Of a DNA stretch of 33,485 nt, positions 1 through 8,113 are shown one piece after another. Location: positions 1 to 33,485 of the forward strand of contig NZ_JAAGOH010000041.1 of NCBI RefSeq assembly GCF_010499455.1, in the 5' to 3' direction. The notes under the pieces are model-generated. The model did not search any database. It was not told the DNA's origin and worked only from the letters and a program-made list of their open reading frames with translations. This DNA is from Ideonella livida (GTDB lineage: Bacteria; Pseudomonadota; Gammaproteobacteria; Burkholderiales; Burkholderiaceae_C). The translations under genes were made by a program, and so were the position numbers. Every line of letters begins with the position of its first letter. Within the stretch, counting starts at the first letter, position 1.

Positions 1-2
1 AC

Positions 3-149
3 TACAGCTTCGAGGTGTTCAACGACGACTACACGCAGCTGCCGCTGCCGTTTGTGGCGCAGCGCGCGCGGGCGGCCGCGGTGTGGCTGGCCGAAGGTGT
101 GCTGCGGCGCAGCGCACCGCTGCCGGGCCAGTTGCGGCGCAGCGCCTGA
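3..149 (+). CDS. Sugar phosphate isomerase/epimerase family protein, C-terminal fragment
   Basis: Only the last 48 codons are in the window; the gene enters from the left edge and ends at TGA 147-149. The tail begins [16 protein letters not shown], which resembles the last beta strand and following loop of xylose-isomerase-like TIM-barrel proteins, including those related to 3-dehydroshikimate dehydratase (typical wording there is SLEVFNDDF). The next gene is aroQ, and such epimerases do occur beside dehydroquinase genes, so a role around shikimate or quinate metabolism is possible. That link is inference; the fragment alone only supports the fold family. Confidence 0.55.
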   Translation, partial: YSFEVFNDDYTQLPLPFVAQRARAAAVWLAEGVLRRSAPLPGQLRRSA

Positions 150-252
150 CGCCGTGCCCACCCCGTGGGCCGGCACAATGCCGGCCACCCCCGCCGGGCG
201 CCCACCGTGGCGCGGGCCCGGCCTCACCGAACCCTTACCGACACGACAGACC

Positions 253-693
253 ATGAGCATCCTGCTGCTGAACGGCCCCAACCTGAACCTGCTGGGCACC
301 CGCGAGCCCCACATCTACGGCGCCGACACCCTGGCCGACGTGGAGCGCCGTTTCATCGACGAGGCCAAGTCCCTGGGCTTTGCGGCCCAGTGCTTCCAGA
401 GCAACCACGAAGGCGCGCTGATCGACCGCATCCACGCGGCCCGTCTGGACGGCACCCGTGGTTTTGTCATCAACCCGGGTGGCTTGACCCACACCAGCGT
501 GGCCTTGCGTGATGCCTTTGCCGGCGTGGCCCTGCCGGTGATGGAAGTGCATGTGAGCAATGTGCACAAGCGTGAGGAGTTCCGCCATCACAGCTACATC
601 TCCGGCATCGCCGAAGGCGTGATCGCGGGTCTGGGGGTCATGGGCTACAGCGCTGCGCTGCGCTTCCTGGCTGCCAAGCTCAGCAAGGCCTGA
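253..693 (+). CDS. aroQ: Type II 3-dehydroquinate dehydratase (AroQ)
   Basis: This 146-residue cytosolic enzyme dehydrates 3-dehydroquinate to 3-dehydroshikimate, the third step of the shikimate pathway. Its length is normal for the dodecameric type II family. The N-terminal signature [15 protein letters not shown] (about residues 4-19) is followed by the catalytic Tyr22 in IYG. Arg17 sits on the flexible lid, INPGGLTH (73-80) carries the conserved Asn, and EVHVSN (98-103) holds the catalytic His100. I chose ATG 253 because the family signature starts at once after it; the open frame runs further upstream without family similarity. The sequence GGCACAATGCC near 171-181 resembles a Burkholderiales -10 region. 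The hydrolase gene follows on the same strand after 20 bp. Confidence 0.95.
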   Translation: MSILLLNGPNLNLLGTREPHIYGADTLADVERRFIDEAKSLGFAAQCFQSNHEGALIDRIHAARLDGTRGFVINPGGLTHTSVALRDAFAGVALPVMEVHVSNVHKREEFRHHSYISGIAEGVIAGLGVMGYSAALRFLAAKLSKA

Positions 694-713
694 AGCCGGG
701 CGGCCGCCTGCTG

Positions 714-1589
714 ATGCCCTTCCTGCGCAGCCTGATCAGGCGCGACCACCGCGGCCGATGGCCGTGGTGCGGTCTGGCTGCCGGTGGGGTGGTGGCGCTG
801 GCCGGCGTGGCCTGGGCCCAGCCGGCGGTGCCGGGCGCCGTTCCGGCCCTGCCGGTGGAACGGGCGGCCATTGCTGCTGCCCGACCTGGGGTGCAGCTTC
901 CGCTGGCGGTGAGCCCGGTGCCACCGTCCACGCCGGCGCGGGCTGCGGTCGTGCTGTTGCCTGGGGCCGGTGGGGGCTGGGGCCGGTGGACCGACACTGG
1001 TCCGGACGGCCGCAACCTACTGGTGCGTGACCGCGCCGCCTTTTGGCGTGCCGGCCTGCAGGTGGTCCTGATGGGCCGCGCCAGCGACAGCACCGACCTG
1101 GACTACCCCGACCGCATTTCACCGTCCCACCTGGCCGATGTGCGGGCCGTGGTCGACTGGGTCCATGTCCGTTGGGGCCTGCCGGTCTGGCTGGTGGGCA
1201 CCAGCCGGGGCAGCATCTCGGCGGCGGCTGCTGCCTTGAGCCTGCCACCGGGCCGCTTGGCGGGTCTGGTGCTCAGTGCCACCGTCACCCGCCAACCACG
1301 GCACCCGCAGGCTACGGTGCTGGCCCTGCCGCTGGAGCGGCTGCGTTTGCCGGTGTTGCTGCTGCACCACCAGGCGGATGCCTGCCCGGTGTCACCGCCG
1401 CAAGGCGTGGCCGAGGTGGTCGCGCGGCTGACGGCGGCGGAGGTGGTGGAGCCACGCTGGGTCCAGGGCGGTGGGCCGCCACAGGGGGGCTCGTGCGAGG
1501 CCATGCATTTCCATGGCCTGGTGGGCCAGGGAGACGCTGCGCTGAACGCGCTGGCGCTGCGCATGCTGGCCTTGACGCCAGCGCCTTGA
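714..1589 (+). CDS. Secreted alpha/beta hydrolase-fold protein
   Basis: This 291-residue protein has an N-terminal export signal: an Arg-rich start, a hydrophobic stretch at about 20-34 and a likely cleavage after AWA (near residue 35). It is therefore probably periplasmic. The mature part looks like an alpha/beta hydrolase. A LLPGAGGGWGRW oxyanion-type loop is followed by the nucleophile elbow GTSRGS (Ser in a G-x-S-x-G-like turn). An Asp candidate lies in HHQADACP and a His candidate in AMHFHG near the end. The substrate cannot be read from the sequence. It lies 20 bp after aroQ on the same strand and may be co-transcribed, but no pathway link is evident. Several long overlapping frames are shadows of its GC-rich codons. 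Confidence 0.75.
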   Translation: MPFLRSLIRRDHRGRWPWCGLAAGGVVALAGVAWAQPAVPGAVPALPVERAAIAAARPGVQLPLAVSPVPPSTPARAAVVLLPGAGGGWGRWTDTGPDGRNLLVRDRAAFWRAGLQVVLMGRASDSTDLDYPDRISPSHLADVRAVVDWVHVRWGLPVWLVGTSRGSISAAAAALSLPPGRLAGLVLSATVTRQPRHPQATVLALPLERLRLPVLLLHHQADACPVSPPQGVAEVVARLTAAEVVEPRWVQGGGPPQGGSCEAMHFHGLVGQGDAALNALALRMLALTPAP

Positions 1590-1720
1590 ACCGGCGGCGG
1601 CCTCCGGCGCCTGGGCTCCTAGAATTGCCCCCCTTCTCAAGACCGCGGTCTTGGCGGTGCCGGCCTCGGGGCCCGGTCGCCAGTGGCCGCACCCGCCTTC
1701 CTGCTTCCCACGAGTCTCCA

Positions 1721-1981
1721 ATGAACGATTCCGCTTCCACGCCGGTCGAGCGTCCTGCGCTGCCTGACCGCCTGTCCACCGATCCGCGCAGCCCGCATTT
1801 CGTGCGCGCCGTGTTCGAGCATGACGTCGGCATCCGTTTCAACGGCGTCGACCGCCACGACGTGGACGAGTACTGCGTCAGCGAAGGCTGGATCAAGGTG
1901 CCGGTCGGCAAGACGGTGGACCGTCGCGGCCGCCCACTGACCATCAAGCTCAAGGGCACGGTCGAGGCCTATTACCGGTGA
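1721..1981 (+). CDS. DUF3297 family protein
   Basis: This small 86-residue protein matches the DUF3297 family. It reads DRLSTDPRSPHF near the N terminus, then GIRFNGVDRHDVDEYCVSEGWIKV, and ends with a KGTVEAYY motif. The family is widespread in Proteobacteria; its function is unknown and it is cytosolic by composition. ATG 1721 was chosen because the family-like sequence begins shortly after it. The segment 1590-1720 is a plausible promoter region, with TAGAAT near 1620. Its stop (TGA 1979-1981) overlaps the GTG start of the next gene, so the two are probably translationally coupled. Confidence 0.85.
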   Translation: MNDSASTPVERPALPDRLSTDPRSPHFVRAVFEHDVGIRFNGVDRHDVDEYCVSEGWIKVPVGKTVDRRGRPLTIKLKGTVEAYYR

Positions 1982-3246
1982 GTCCGGCGCCTACCGGCGC
2001 CTGGCCCCTGTGGCGGGAGCTGGGGGTGGTGCTGCTTTTTGCGCTGGTCTACCTGGGCATGTTCCTGGGGGGCTTGCCCCGCCTGAAGCTGGACCGCACC
2101 GGCGTGGCGCTGCTGGGCGCGATCGGGATGATCGGCCTGGGGGCCTTGGACGTGGAGGGCGCCGCGCGCTCGGTGGACCTGCCGACCCTGCTGCTGCTGT
2201 TTTCCTTCATGGTGATGTCCGCGCAGATGCGCCTGGGAGGGTTCTACACCGCCTGCGTCCGGCAAATGGCGGCCCTGCCGCTGTCGCCTGCCGCCTTTCT
2301 GGGGGCGCTCATCGCCCTGGCCGGTGGGCTTGCGGCGGTGTTTTCCAACGATGTGGTGTGTCTGGCCCTCACCCCGGTGGTGGTGCGTGTGAGTCTGCAG
2401 CGCGGGCTGCATCCGGTGCCGTGCCTGGTGGCCCTGGCCTGCGCAGCCAACATCGGCTCGGCGGCCACCCTGATCGGCAATCCTCAAAACATGCTCATCG
2501 GCTCGGTGTTAGGCCTGTCCTTCAGCGGCTACCTGCGGCAGGCTCTGCCGCCGGTGCTACTGGGGCTGGGCCTGACCTGGGTTTGGTTGGCCTGGGGGCC
2601 GGGCCGCCGGCAGCTGCACGCCCCCTTCGTGCCCTTGCCCGCCACCTGTGCGCCGGAATCCGAGCCGGCGGTGGACCTGCTGCAGACACTCAAGGGGCTG
2701 AGCGTGGCCGGCGGTGTGCTGGCGGCCTTTCTGTGGAGCCCCTGGCCGCATGAGGTGGTGGCCTTGGTGGCCGCCGGCGTGCTGCTGCTGAGCCGGCGCC
2801 TGCACTCCTCCCAGGTCATGGGCTACGTGGACTGGGAGTTGCTGGTGCTGTTTGCCGGGCTGTTCGTGGTCAACCGAGCCTTTCAGGACACCGGACTGCC
2901 GTCCCTGGTGGTCCAGGCCATGGCAGCGCAGGGCGTGCACCTGCAGGACACTGCCGTGCTTTTTGCGGTGGGCGCCGGCCTGTCCAACGTGGTCAGCAAT
3001 GTGCCGGCGGTGATGCTGCTGCTGCCCCATGTGCAGGGGCTTCAGGCCCAGCAGGCGGGCCTGACCCTGGCCCTGGTGACCACCCTGGCTGGCAACTTGC
3101 TGCTGGTGGGCAGCATGGCCAACCTGATCGTGGCCGATCTGGCCGCCGCCCAGGGCGTGCGGCTGGACGCCTGGACCCATGCCCGCCTGGGCGCGCCGGT
3201 GGCGGTGCTGTCGCTGGCAGGCGTGGCAGCCTGGCTGGCCGGGTGA
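1978..3246 (+). CDS. SLC13/ArsB-like inner-membrane anion permease
   Basis: This 422-residue integral membrane protein has about 10-11 hydrophobic helices. It resembles the ion transporter superfamily containing CitMHS, SLC13 and ArsB/NhaD permeases. Two features typical of that fold are visible: the helix-break motif AVFSNDVVCLALTP followed by NIGSAATLIGNPQNMLIG in the first half, and the pseudo-symmetric GLSNVVSNVPAVMLLLP plus GNLLLVGSMANLIV in the second. The SNDV/SNVP and GNPQN/SMAN pairs are the usual substrate-site loops. Substrate cannot be assigned; an inorganic anion or a dicarboxylate are both possible. Translation probably starts at GTG 1978 inside the stop of the DUF3297 gene. It converges on qorB. 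Confidence 0.82.
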   Translation: MSPAPTGAWPLWRELGVVLLFALVYLGMFLGGLPRLKLDRTGVALLGAIGMIGLGALDVEGAARSVDLPTLLLLFSFMVMSAQMRLGGFYTACVRQMAALPLSPAAFLGALIALAGGLAAVFSNDVVCLALTPVVVRVSLQRGLHPVPCLVALACAANIGSAATLIGNPQNMLIGSVLGLSFSGYLRQALPPVLLGLGLTWVWLAWGPGRRQLHAPFVPLPATCAPESEPAVDLLQTLKGLSVAGGVLAAFLWSPWPHEVVALVAAGVLLLSRRLHSSQVMGYVDWELLVLFAGLFVVNRAFQDTGLPSLVVQAMAAQGVHLQDTAVLFAVGAGLSNVVSNVPAVMLLLPHVQGLQAQQAGLTLALVTTLAGNLLLVGSMANLIVADLAAAQGVRLDAWTHARLGAPVAVLSLAGVAAWLAG

Positions 3247-3280
3247 CGGCGGAGCGGCCGGTCGCGGGCCGCCCCTGGGC

Positions 3281-4147
3281 TCAGCCCGCCAGCGCGGCTC
3301 GGGCGGCCGCCATCAGCGGGGCCAGTGGGGTGGTGGCGCGGCCGATCAGGGCCGAGAGCTGATGCCCTTGGTCCCACAAGCCGCCTCGGGCGGCGCCGGC
3401 GTCAGAGTCGGCCAGCAGCTCGGCCAGCGGTGCCGGCAGGCCGGCGCCCTTGAGCGCGGCGGCGAACTCGGCGGGCGGCAGGTCGACATAGGGCACGGTG
3501 CGGCCGGCTTGGCGGCTCAGCTCGGCGGCCAGTTCCGCCAGGGTGTAGGACTCGTCGCCAGCCAGCTCATAGACCCGGCCTGCATGGCCTTCGCTGCTGA
3601 GCACCACAGCCGCCGCTTCGGCAAAGTCATCGCGGGCCGCCGAGGCGATGCGCCCTTGGCCGGCGCTGCCAATGAACGCGCCGTGCTGCAGAGCCGGGGC
3701 CACGCTGGCCAGGTAGTTCTCGGTGTACCAGCCGTTGCGCAGGATCACGGTCGGCAGGCCGGAGGCGGCGATCGAGGCCTCGGTGGCGGCGTGCTCCTGC
3801 CCCAGCGCCAGGGGAGTGCTGTCGGCACGCAGCAGGCTGGTGTAGGCCAGCAGTTCCACCTCGGCGGCACGGGCGGCGTCGATCACCGCCCGATGCTGGG
3901 GCAGGCGCTGTCCGATCTCGCTGGAAGAGATGAGCAGCAGCTTGCGGGCGCCGCTGAAGGCCGTGCGCAGCGTGTCGGGACGGTTGTAGTCGGCCTCGCG
4001 CACCTGCACGCCCAGGGCGGCCAGGTCCGCGGCCTTGGCGGGTTGCCGCACGGCGGCAACGATCTGGGCGGCGGGGACGCCGCGACGCAGCAGGTGGTCG
4101 ACGACGAGGCGGCCGAGCTGGCCATTGGCACCGGTGATGACGATCAT
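3281..4147 (-). CDS. qorB: NAD(P)H:quinone oxidoreductase, QorB/YtfG-like (atypical SDR)
   Basis: This 288-residue protein is of the NmrA-like atypical short-chain dehydrogenase type and most resembles E. coli QorB (YtfG). It would reduce quinones with NAD(P)H in the cytosol. The Rossmann motif TGANGQLG is at residues 5-12, followed by AAVRQP (cofactor-ribose region). A DYNRPDTL turn and LLLISSSEIGQR match QorB closely. I start it at ATG 4147 because MIVITGANGQLG is the true N terminus and AAGGAG lies just upstream on the reverse strand; the open frame to 4267 has no support. It is divergent from an HxlR-family regulator with an inverted-repeat operator between them, so control by that regulator is likely. 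Confidence 0.88.
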   Translation of the reverse strand: MIVITGANGQLGRLVVDHLLRRGVPAAQIVAAVRQPAKAADLAALGVQVREADYNRPDTLRTAFSGARKLLLISSSEIGQRLPQHRAVIDAARAAEVELLAYTSLLRADSTPLALGQEHAATEASIAASGLPTVILRNGWYTENYLASVAPALQHGAFIGSAGQGRIASAARDDFAEAAAVVLSSEGHAGRVYELAGDESYTLAELAAELSRQAGRTVPYVDLPPAEFAAALKGAGLPAPLAELLADSDAGAARGGLWDQGHQLSALIGRATTPLAPLMAAARAALAG

Positions 4148-4279
4148 GGGGGACTCCTTGCGTTGGGGGACCGGAAGTGGCGCCGGCGGCCACGACTTAC
4201 ACAGCCCCCGGCGGTGGCATGGGACCCCGGCCTTGTCGACCACAGGGCGATCACGCCATGCCGTCATGGTGCGCCCTAA

Positions 4280-4314
4280 ACTAACCTTTAGTAAGTACGC
4301 ACAAAAAGGTTAGT
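4280..4314. promoter_or_regulatory. Operator in the qorB / HxlR-regulator divergent promoter
   Basis: A perfect inverted repeat has arms ACTAACCTTT (4280-4289) and AAAGGTTAGT (4305-4314) with a 15-bp spacer. It sits five bases before the regulator start codon and upstream of qorB. The arrangement and the long arms fit binding by a dimeric HxlR-family winged-helix protein, probably the product of the adjacent gene. Confidence 0.72.
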
Positions 4315-4318
4315 ACCC

Positions 4319-4735
4319 ATGAACCCTGAAACTCAGCTTGACACGCGAGGCGACGATCCCCGCGGTGATCTCTTCGCAGCCGCCTGCCCCTCACGGGAGG
4401 TGCTCAAGCATGTGACCAGCCGCTGGGGCGTGCTGGTGCTGGTGGCGCTGCAGGAGGGTGGCACGCTGCGCTTTGCCGAGCTGCGGCGCCGCATCGGTGG
4501 GGTGAGCGAGAAGATGCTCGCCCAGACCCTGCAGTGGCTGGAGGTCGATGGTTTTGTGTTGCGCACGGCCCATCCGGTGGTGCCGCCGCATGTGGACTAC
4601 CGGCTCACGCCGCTGGGGCATGAGGTGGGCCGGCATGTGCGCGAGCTGGCCGACTGGATCGAAGGCCGGCTCCCGGCCATCTTGGCGGCGCAGGCTCGCA
4701 GCGGCCGGACGGTGAGCCTGGCGGCCGCGGATTGA
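4319..4735 (+). CDS. HxlR-family transcriptional regulator (QorR/YtfH-like)
   Basis: This 138-residue winged-helix regulator has the HxlR hallmarks: CPSREVLKHVTSRWGVLVLVALQEG at the N terminus (Cys23), then RFAELRRRIGGVSEKMLAQTLQWLEVDGFVLR as the recognition helix and wing, and DYRLTPLGHEV. In QorR/HypR-type members the conserved N-terminal cysteine senses electrophiles or disulfide stress, so Cys23 here is a candidate sensor. It is transcribed away from qorB, with an inverted repeat overlapping its promoter. It most likely represses both genes until quinones or reactive electrophiles oxidise or alkylate the cysteine. The regulation is inferred from family and layout. Confidence 0.88.
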   Translation: MNPETQLDTRGDDPRGDLFAAACPSREVLKHVTSRWGVLVLVALQEGGTLRFAELRRRIGGVSEKMLAQTLQWLEVDGFVLRTAHPVVPPHVDYRLTPLGHEVGRHVRELADWIEGRLPAILAAQARSGRTVSLAAAD

Positions 4736-4749
4736 GCGCGCGGCGCCGC

Positions 4750-6180
4750 TCAGCGGGGCACAAGGAAGGTGCTGCGCTCGCGGACCGTCTCCACCCGCCC
4801 GTCGGGCTCGGTGGCGGTGATGACCAAGGTGACTTGCAGCACCTGGCCGGTCCGTGCGGCGGCCTCGGCCCCGTCCAGGCGGATGTCCACGGTGGCAAAA
4901 CCGGCGTCCGCACTGGCCAGTGACAGCTGGGTCTGGCCGTGCATCTGCAGGGCCTGGGCGGGCAGGGGCGGCTGGGTGCCGGGGTCCGGCTCCACCGCCA
5001 ACTGCACCTGGCGTGGCGCCAGCGAGGCGTTCATCACCTGCAGGCGGTAGACGTTTTCCACCGCGCCGTCCTCGACCTGCCGTGCCATGACGCCGCGGTC
5101 GCGCAGCACGTTGGCCCGCAGCGTGGGCCGCTGCCACAGGCCAAGCACCAGCGCGGCGCCCATCAGCCCCAGCAGTCCTCCATAGATGAGCACCCGGGGC
5201 CGGCGATACCAGGGTTTGAGGACCTGGCCGGCGAAGGCGTGCGGGGTGTCAAAGCGCACCAGGCCGCGGGGCTGCCGCAGGCGGTCCATGATGCTGTCGC
5301 AGGCGTCGATGCAGGCCCCGCAGGCGATGCACGCGGCCTGCAGGCCCTGCCGGATGTCGATGCCCACCGGGCAGACCTGAACGCAGACGGTGCAGTCCAC
5401 GCAGGCCCCCAGTCCGAGGGCCGGGGCATCGGCCTGGCGGGAACGGGCACCGCGAGGCTCACCGCGTTGCCTGTCGTAGCCCACGATGTAGGTGTCCTCG
5501 TCCATCATCGAGCCCTGGAAACGGCCGTAGGGGCACATGTGCTGGCAGAACTGCTCGCGCAGAAAGCCGGCGTTGCCCCAGGTGGCCAGGCCGTAGAAAA
5601 GCACCCAGAACCACTCCCAGGGGCCCAGCGACAGGCCGGCCAGCGCCGGCACCAGGCTGCGGATGGGCGTGAAGTAGCCCACGAAACTGATGCCCGTCCA
5701 CAGGGCGAGCAGGGCCCAGGCCAGGTGACGGCCGCCGCGGCGGAGCAGCTTCTGACGGTTCCAGGGGCTGCGGTCCAGCCGCAGCCGGGCGTGTCGATCT
5801 CCCTCCAGTCGGAATTCAATCCAGCTGAACAGCTTGGTGTAGACGGTCTGCGGGCAGGCGAAACCGCACCACACCCGACCGGCAATGGCCTTCGCAAAGA
5901 AGAGCAGCAGGGCGCTGGCCACCAGCAACAGCGTCAGCCAGATGAGGTCCTGCGGGTAGAAGACGGCGCCAAAGAGGAAGAAACGTCGCGACTCCAGGTC
6001 GAACAGCACCGCCTGCCGACCTTGCAGCTGCAGCCAGGGCAGACCGTAGAACACCAGTTGGGTGATCCACAGCAACACCCAGCGGGCGGTGTTGTAGCGG
6101 CCGCTGACCGCGCGGGCCTGGATCTTGTCGACCCCACTGGGCAGGGGAGGCGGCTCGGGCGACAAGGGAGAGGCGTTCAT
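4750..6180 (-). CDS. ccoG: Cytochrome c oxidase accessory protein CcoG (FixG/RdxA)
   Basis: This 476-residue membrane-bound iron-sulfur protein is needed for maturation of cbb3-type cytochrome oxidase, where the family is thought to act in copper reduction or delivery. Transmembrane helices lie near residues 35-50, 78-97, 153-172, 187-200 and 332-350. Conserved CGFACPQTVYTKLFSWIE (105-122) and CQHMCPYGRFQ (212-222) are diagnostic. A ferredoxin-like domain carries two 4Fe-4S clusters: Cys260, 263, 266, 270 and Cys284, 287, 290, 294. The C-terminal third is the periplasmic FixG-type Ig-like domain. No ccoNOQP genes are in the window, so it stands apart from the oxidase operon here. It is convergent with the HxlR gene. 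Confidence 0.95.
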   Translation of the reverse strand: MNASPLSPEPPPLPSGVDKIQARAVSGRYNTARWVLLWITQLVFYGLPWLQLQGRQAVLFDLESRRFFLFGAVFYPQDLIWLTLLLVASALLLFFAKAIAGRVWCGFACPQTVYTKLFSWIEFRLEGDRHARLRLDRSPWNRQKLLRRGGRHLAWALLALWTGISFVGYFTPIRSLVPALAGLSLGPWEWFWVLFYGLATWGNAGFLREQFCQHMCPYGRFQGSMMDEDTYIVGYDRQRGEPRGARSRQADAPALGLGACVDCTVCVQVCPVGIDIRQGLQAACIACGACIDACDSIMDRLRQPRGLVRFDTPHAFAGQVLKPWYRRPRVLIYGGLLGLMGAALVLGLWQRPTLRANVLRDRGVMARQVEDGAVENVYRLQVMNASLAPRQVQLAVEPDPGTQPPLPAQALQMHGQTQLSLASADAGFATVDIRLDGAEAAARTGQVLQVTLVITATEPDGRVETVRERSTFLVPR

Positions 6181-6265
6181 GGCGCGGTCATCAGGCTAAA
6201 CCCCGGATTTTAGGTTGACCGTCCTCAAGCTTCAGGTCCCGCACCGGGGCGCCCGCCCAGCGGGC

Positions 6266-6883
6266 TCAACCCAGCCAATGGCCCATGCGGTCGCGTTTGG
6301 TGCGCAGGTAGCCGGCGTTCTCGGGGTTGGACGGTACCTCGTGGGGCTGGCGGGCCTGGACCACGATGCCGAGCTCTTCCAGGGCCAGGACCTTCAGCGG
6401 GTTGTTGCTCAGTAGACGCACCGACCGCACCCCCATGTCCTGGAGGATGAAAGCGGCGGCGTCAAAGCGGCGCAGATCGGCCGCGTGCCCCAGGGCCAGG
6501 TTGGCGTCCACGGTATCCAGACCCTGGTCCTGCAGCGTGTAGGCCTTGAGCTTCTCGGTGATGCCGATGCCCCGGCCCTCGTGTCCTCGCATGTAGATCA
6601 GCAGACCGCGCCCGGCCAGGGCGATGCGTTGCAGCGCGAGCTCGAGTTGAGGCCCGCAATCGCAGCGCAGCGAACCGAAGATGTCTCCGGTCAAGCACTC
6701 CGAGTGGATGCGCATGAGCACCGCCTCGCCGGCGACATCGCCCACGTGCATGACGACATGCTCGACCTGGAGCTGCGCATCACGGTAGCTGGTGATCGAG
6801 AAGTCGCCATGGCGGGTAGGCAGGCGGGCTGTGTGGCCACGCACGAAGGGCGTGTCGGCAGGAACGGGCAGGGTGTCGGACAA
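6266..6883 (-). CDS. ribA: GTP cyclohydrolase II (RibA)
   Basis: This 205-residue cytosolic enzyme opens GTP to 2,5-diamino-6-ribosylamino-4(3H)-pyrimidinone 5'-phosphate, the first step of riboflavin synthesis. The zinc ligands Cys63, Cys74 and Cys76 sit in SECLTGDIFGSLRCDCG. The GTP-binding and catalytic segment RGHEGRGIG is at about 99-107, and LLSNNP near 158-162 is also conserved. It is the stand-alone form, without a DHBP synthase domain, and of normal length. I see no FMN riboswitch-like structure in the 130 bp upstream. Confidence 0.95.
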   Translation of the reverse strand: MSDTLPVPADTPFVRGHTARLPTRHGDFSITSYRDAQLQVEHVVMHVGDVAGEAVLMRIHSECLTGDIFGSLRCDCGPQLELALQRIALAGRGLLIYMRGHEGRGIGITEKLKAYTLQDQGLDTVDANLALGHAADLRRFDAAAFILQDMGVRSVRLLSNNPLKVLALEELGIVVQARQPHEVPSNPENAGYLRTKRDRMGHWLG

Positions 6884-6961
6884 GGTGGGGCGCTGAGGTA
6901 CTTTTGCCCGACATTGTCGCCGTTTCCTCTAGGCAATGAATGGATATACGCCGACTGGTGG

Positions 6962-7012
6962 AAACGGGGAATATGCTGTTTTGCATGTAAGCCAATGTGG
7001 TAGCGTATATAT
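6962..7012. other. AT-rich leader with inverted repeat before the first recombinase gene
   Basis: This short stretch is clearly more AT-rich than its surroundings. It contains ATGC-TGTTTT-GCAT (inverted repeat with a 6-bp spacer, about 6973-6986) and the run GTATATATATG running into the start codon. It lies just outside the recombinase pair. It could be the promoter, a recombinase binding site, or both. The sequence alone does not decide. Confidence 0.35.
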
Positions 7013-8050
7013 ATGAACGATCCGGTGACTTGGTTGGGTGCGCCGCGTCAAGCCGCACAGCAGTGGCTCAAGGCCGATGAGGTCACGGCCTACGCAGAAC
7101 ACTCCATCGCGCAGTACGCAGCCATGGTGGGTCAACTGGCCGACTGGCTGCATGGCCAGCGCGAACGTCACCTGCTGGATGCTCGGACCGTGGACCTCGA
7201 CGCCTTTCTTCAGGGCCTGCAGGGCAGGGGAGGCAAACCCGCCAGTGTGGCCACGCTCAAGCGCTATCGCTCGCTCATGGGATCCCTGTTTCGGCACTTA
7301 CAGGTCAGCGGGCTGCGCAGCACCGATCCCACCCAAGGCCTGCGGCCCCTGGAAGGCCGACTGGTCAGCACCGAGCGGCAAGCACCGCGGCTGCTGAGTG
7401 CAGCGCAGTGTGAGGCCTATCTGCGCTGGGTGATGGCGGAACCTGAGGCCAACTGGTACGAACTGCGCGACAAACTGCTGCGCTGCCTGTACCTGGGCAC
7501 CGGTATCACGGTGAGCGAATCACGCGCGCTGCAACTGCAGGATGTACAGCCTGCAGACGCCCCCCAATGGCTTCGCATCCGGCACGCCGGTCCGGCGCGT
7601 CACATCCCGCTGCCAACCTGGTGCCAGGAAGTGCTGGAGCGATGGCTGCCCGTGCGGCACAAGCTGGAAGGAACGGGCAGCCTGCTGCTGCCCACCCGCC
7701 GGCGCGCCCCCTTGGCAGGCACCCGAGGCCGCAGCACGGCACCCGATGACGATCCGGCTGCGCCCCTGGGTCAGCCCGCGCGCACGGCCCATGACGCCTT
7801 GCCACGCCCGATCAGCACCTCGGAGATCTACGAGATCGTGCGGCCGGCCATGCAGGCCGCCGGCTTTGACGATGAGCAACAAGGCCCGCAGACCCTACGC
7901 AACAGCTTCGCCGCCCGGCAACTGCTGGCCGGTACAGACGACGAGGTGCTGCAGGATTGGATGGGGCTGCGCACCCGCTTCACGCTGGATGCGCTGCGCC
8001 GCGAGCTGGACGCGCAAAGCCAACGGACGGCGCAACGGCGTCCTGTCTGA
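7013..8050 (+). CDS. Tyrosine-recombinase-like protein lacking most catalytic residues
   Basis: This 345-residue protein has the two-domain layout of XerC/XerD-type recombinases. An N-terminal helical core-binding domain spans about 30-115, with the catalytic-fold domain from about 135 to the end. The catalytic positions are nearly all changed. The first Arg (usual TGLR-SE) is Thr in GTGITVSE. The beta-hairpin Lys (usual GKG) is absent in RHAGPARHIPLP. The His of HxLR is Gln in QTLRNSF, although its Arg remains. The LGH His is Leu in WMGLR, and no Tyr follows at the nucleophile position. The frame is intact, so it reads as a maintained non-catalytic homologue rather than a decayed gene. ATG 7013 has no visible ribosome site. 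It converges on the active recombinase gene with a 63-bp gap. An architectural or partner role is inference. Confidence 0.75.
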   Translation: MNDPVTWLGAPRQAAQQWLKADEVTAYAEHSIAQYAAMVGQLADWLHGQRERHLLDARTVDLDAFLQGLQGRGGKPASVATLKRYRSLMGSLFRHLQVSGLRSTDPTQGLRPLEGRLVSTERQAPRLLSAAQCEAYLRWVMAEPEANWYELRDKLLRCLYLGTGITVSESRALQLQDVQPADAPQWLRIRHAGPARHIPLPTWCQEVLERWLPVRHKLEGTGSLLLPTRRRAPLAGTRGRSTAPDDDPAAPLGQPARTAHDALPRPISTSEIYEIVRPAMQAAGFDDEQQGPQTLRNSFAARQLLAGTDDEVLQDWMGLRTRFTLDALRRELDAQSQRTAQRRPV

Positions 8051-8113
8051 GACTTCACCGGCCATCCCGAAGCGGAAGGGCCCGAACCCGAACCGCTTGG
8101 CCGGGCTGCGGGT

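Noticed and set aside
6884-6961. Possible FMN riboswitch before ribA
   Set aside because: I could not find the conserved RFN pieces or a matching terminator structure.
8051-8113. Terminator between the two convergent recombinase genes
   Set aside because: Only weak GC-rich complementarity (GAACCCG with CGGGTTC) without a T run; not strong enough to list.
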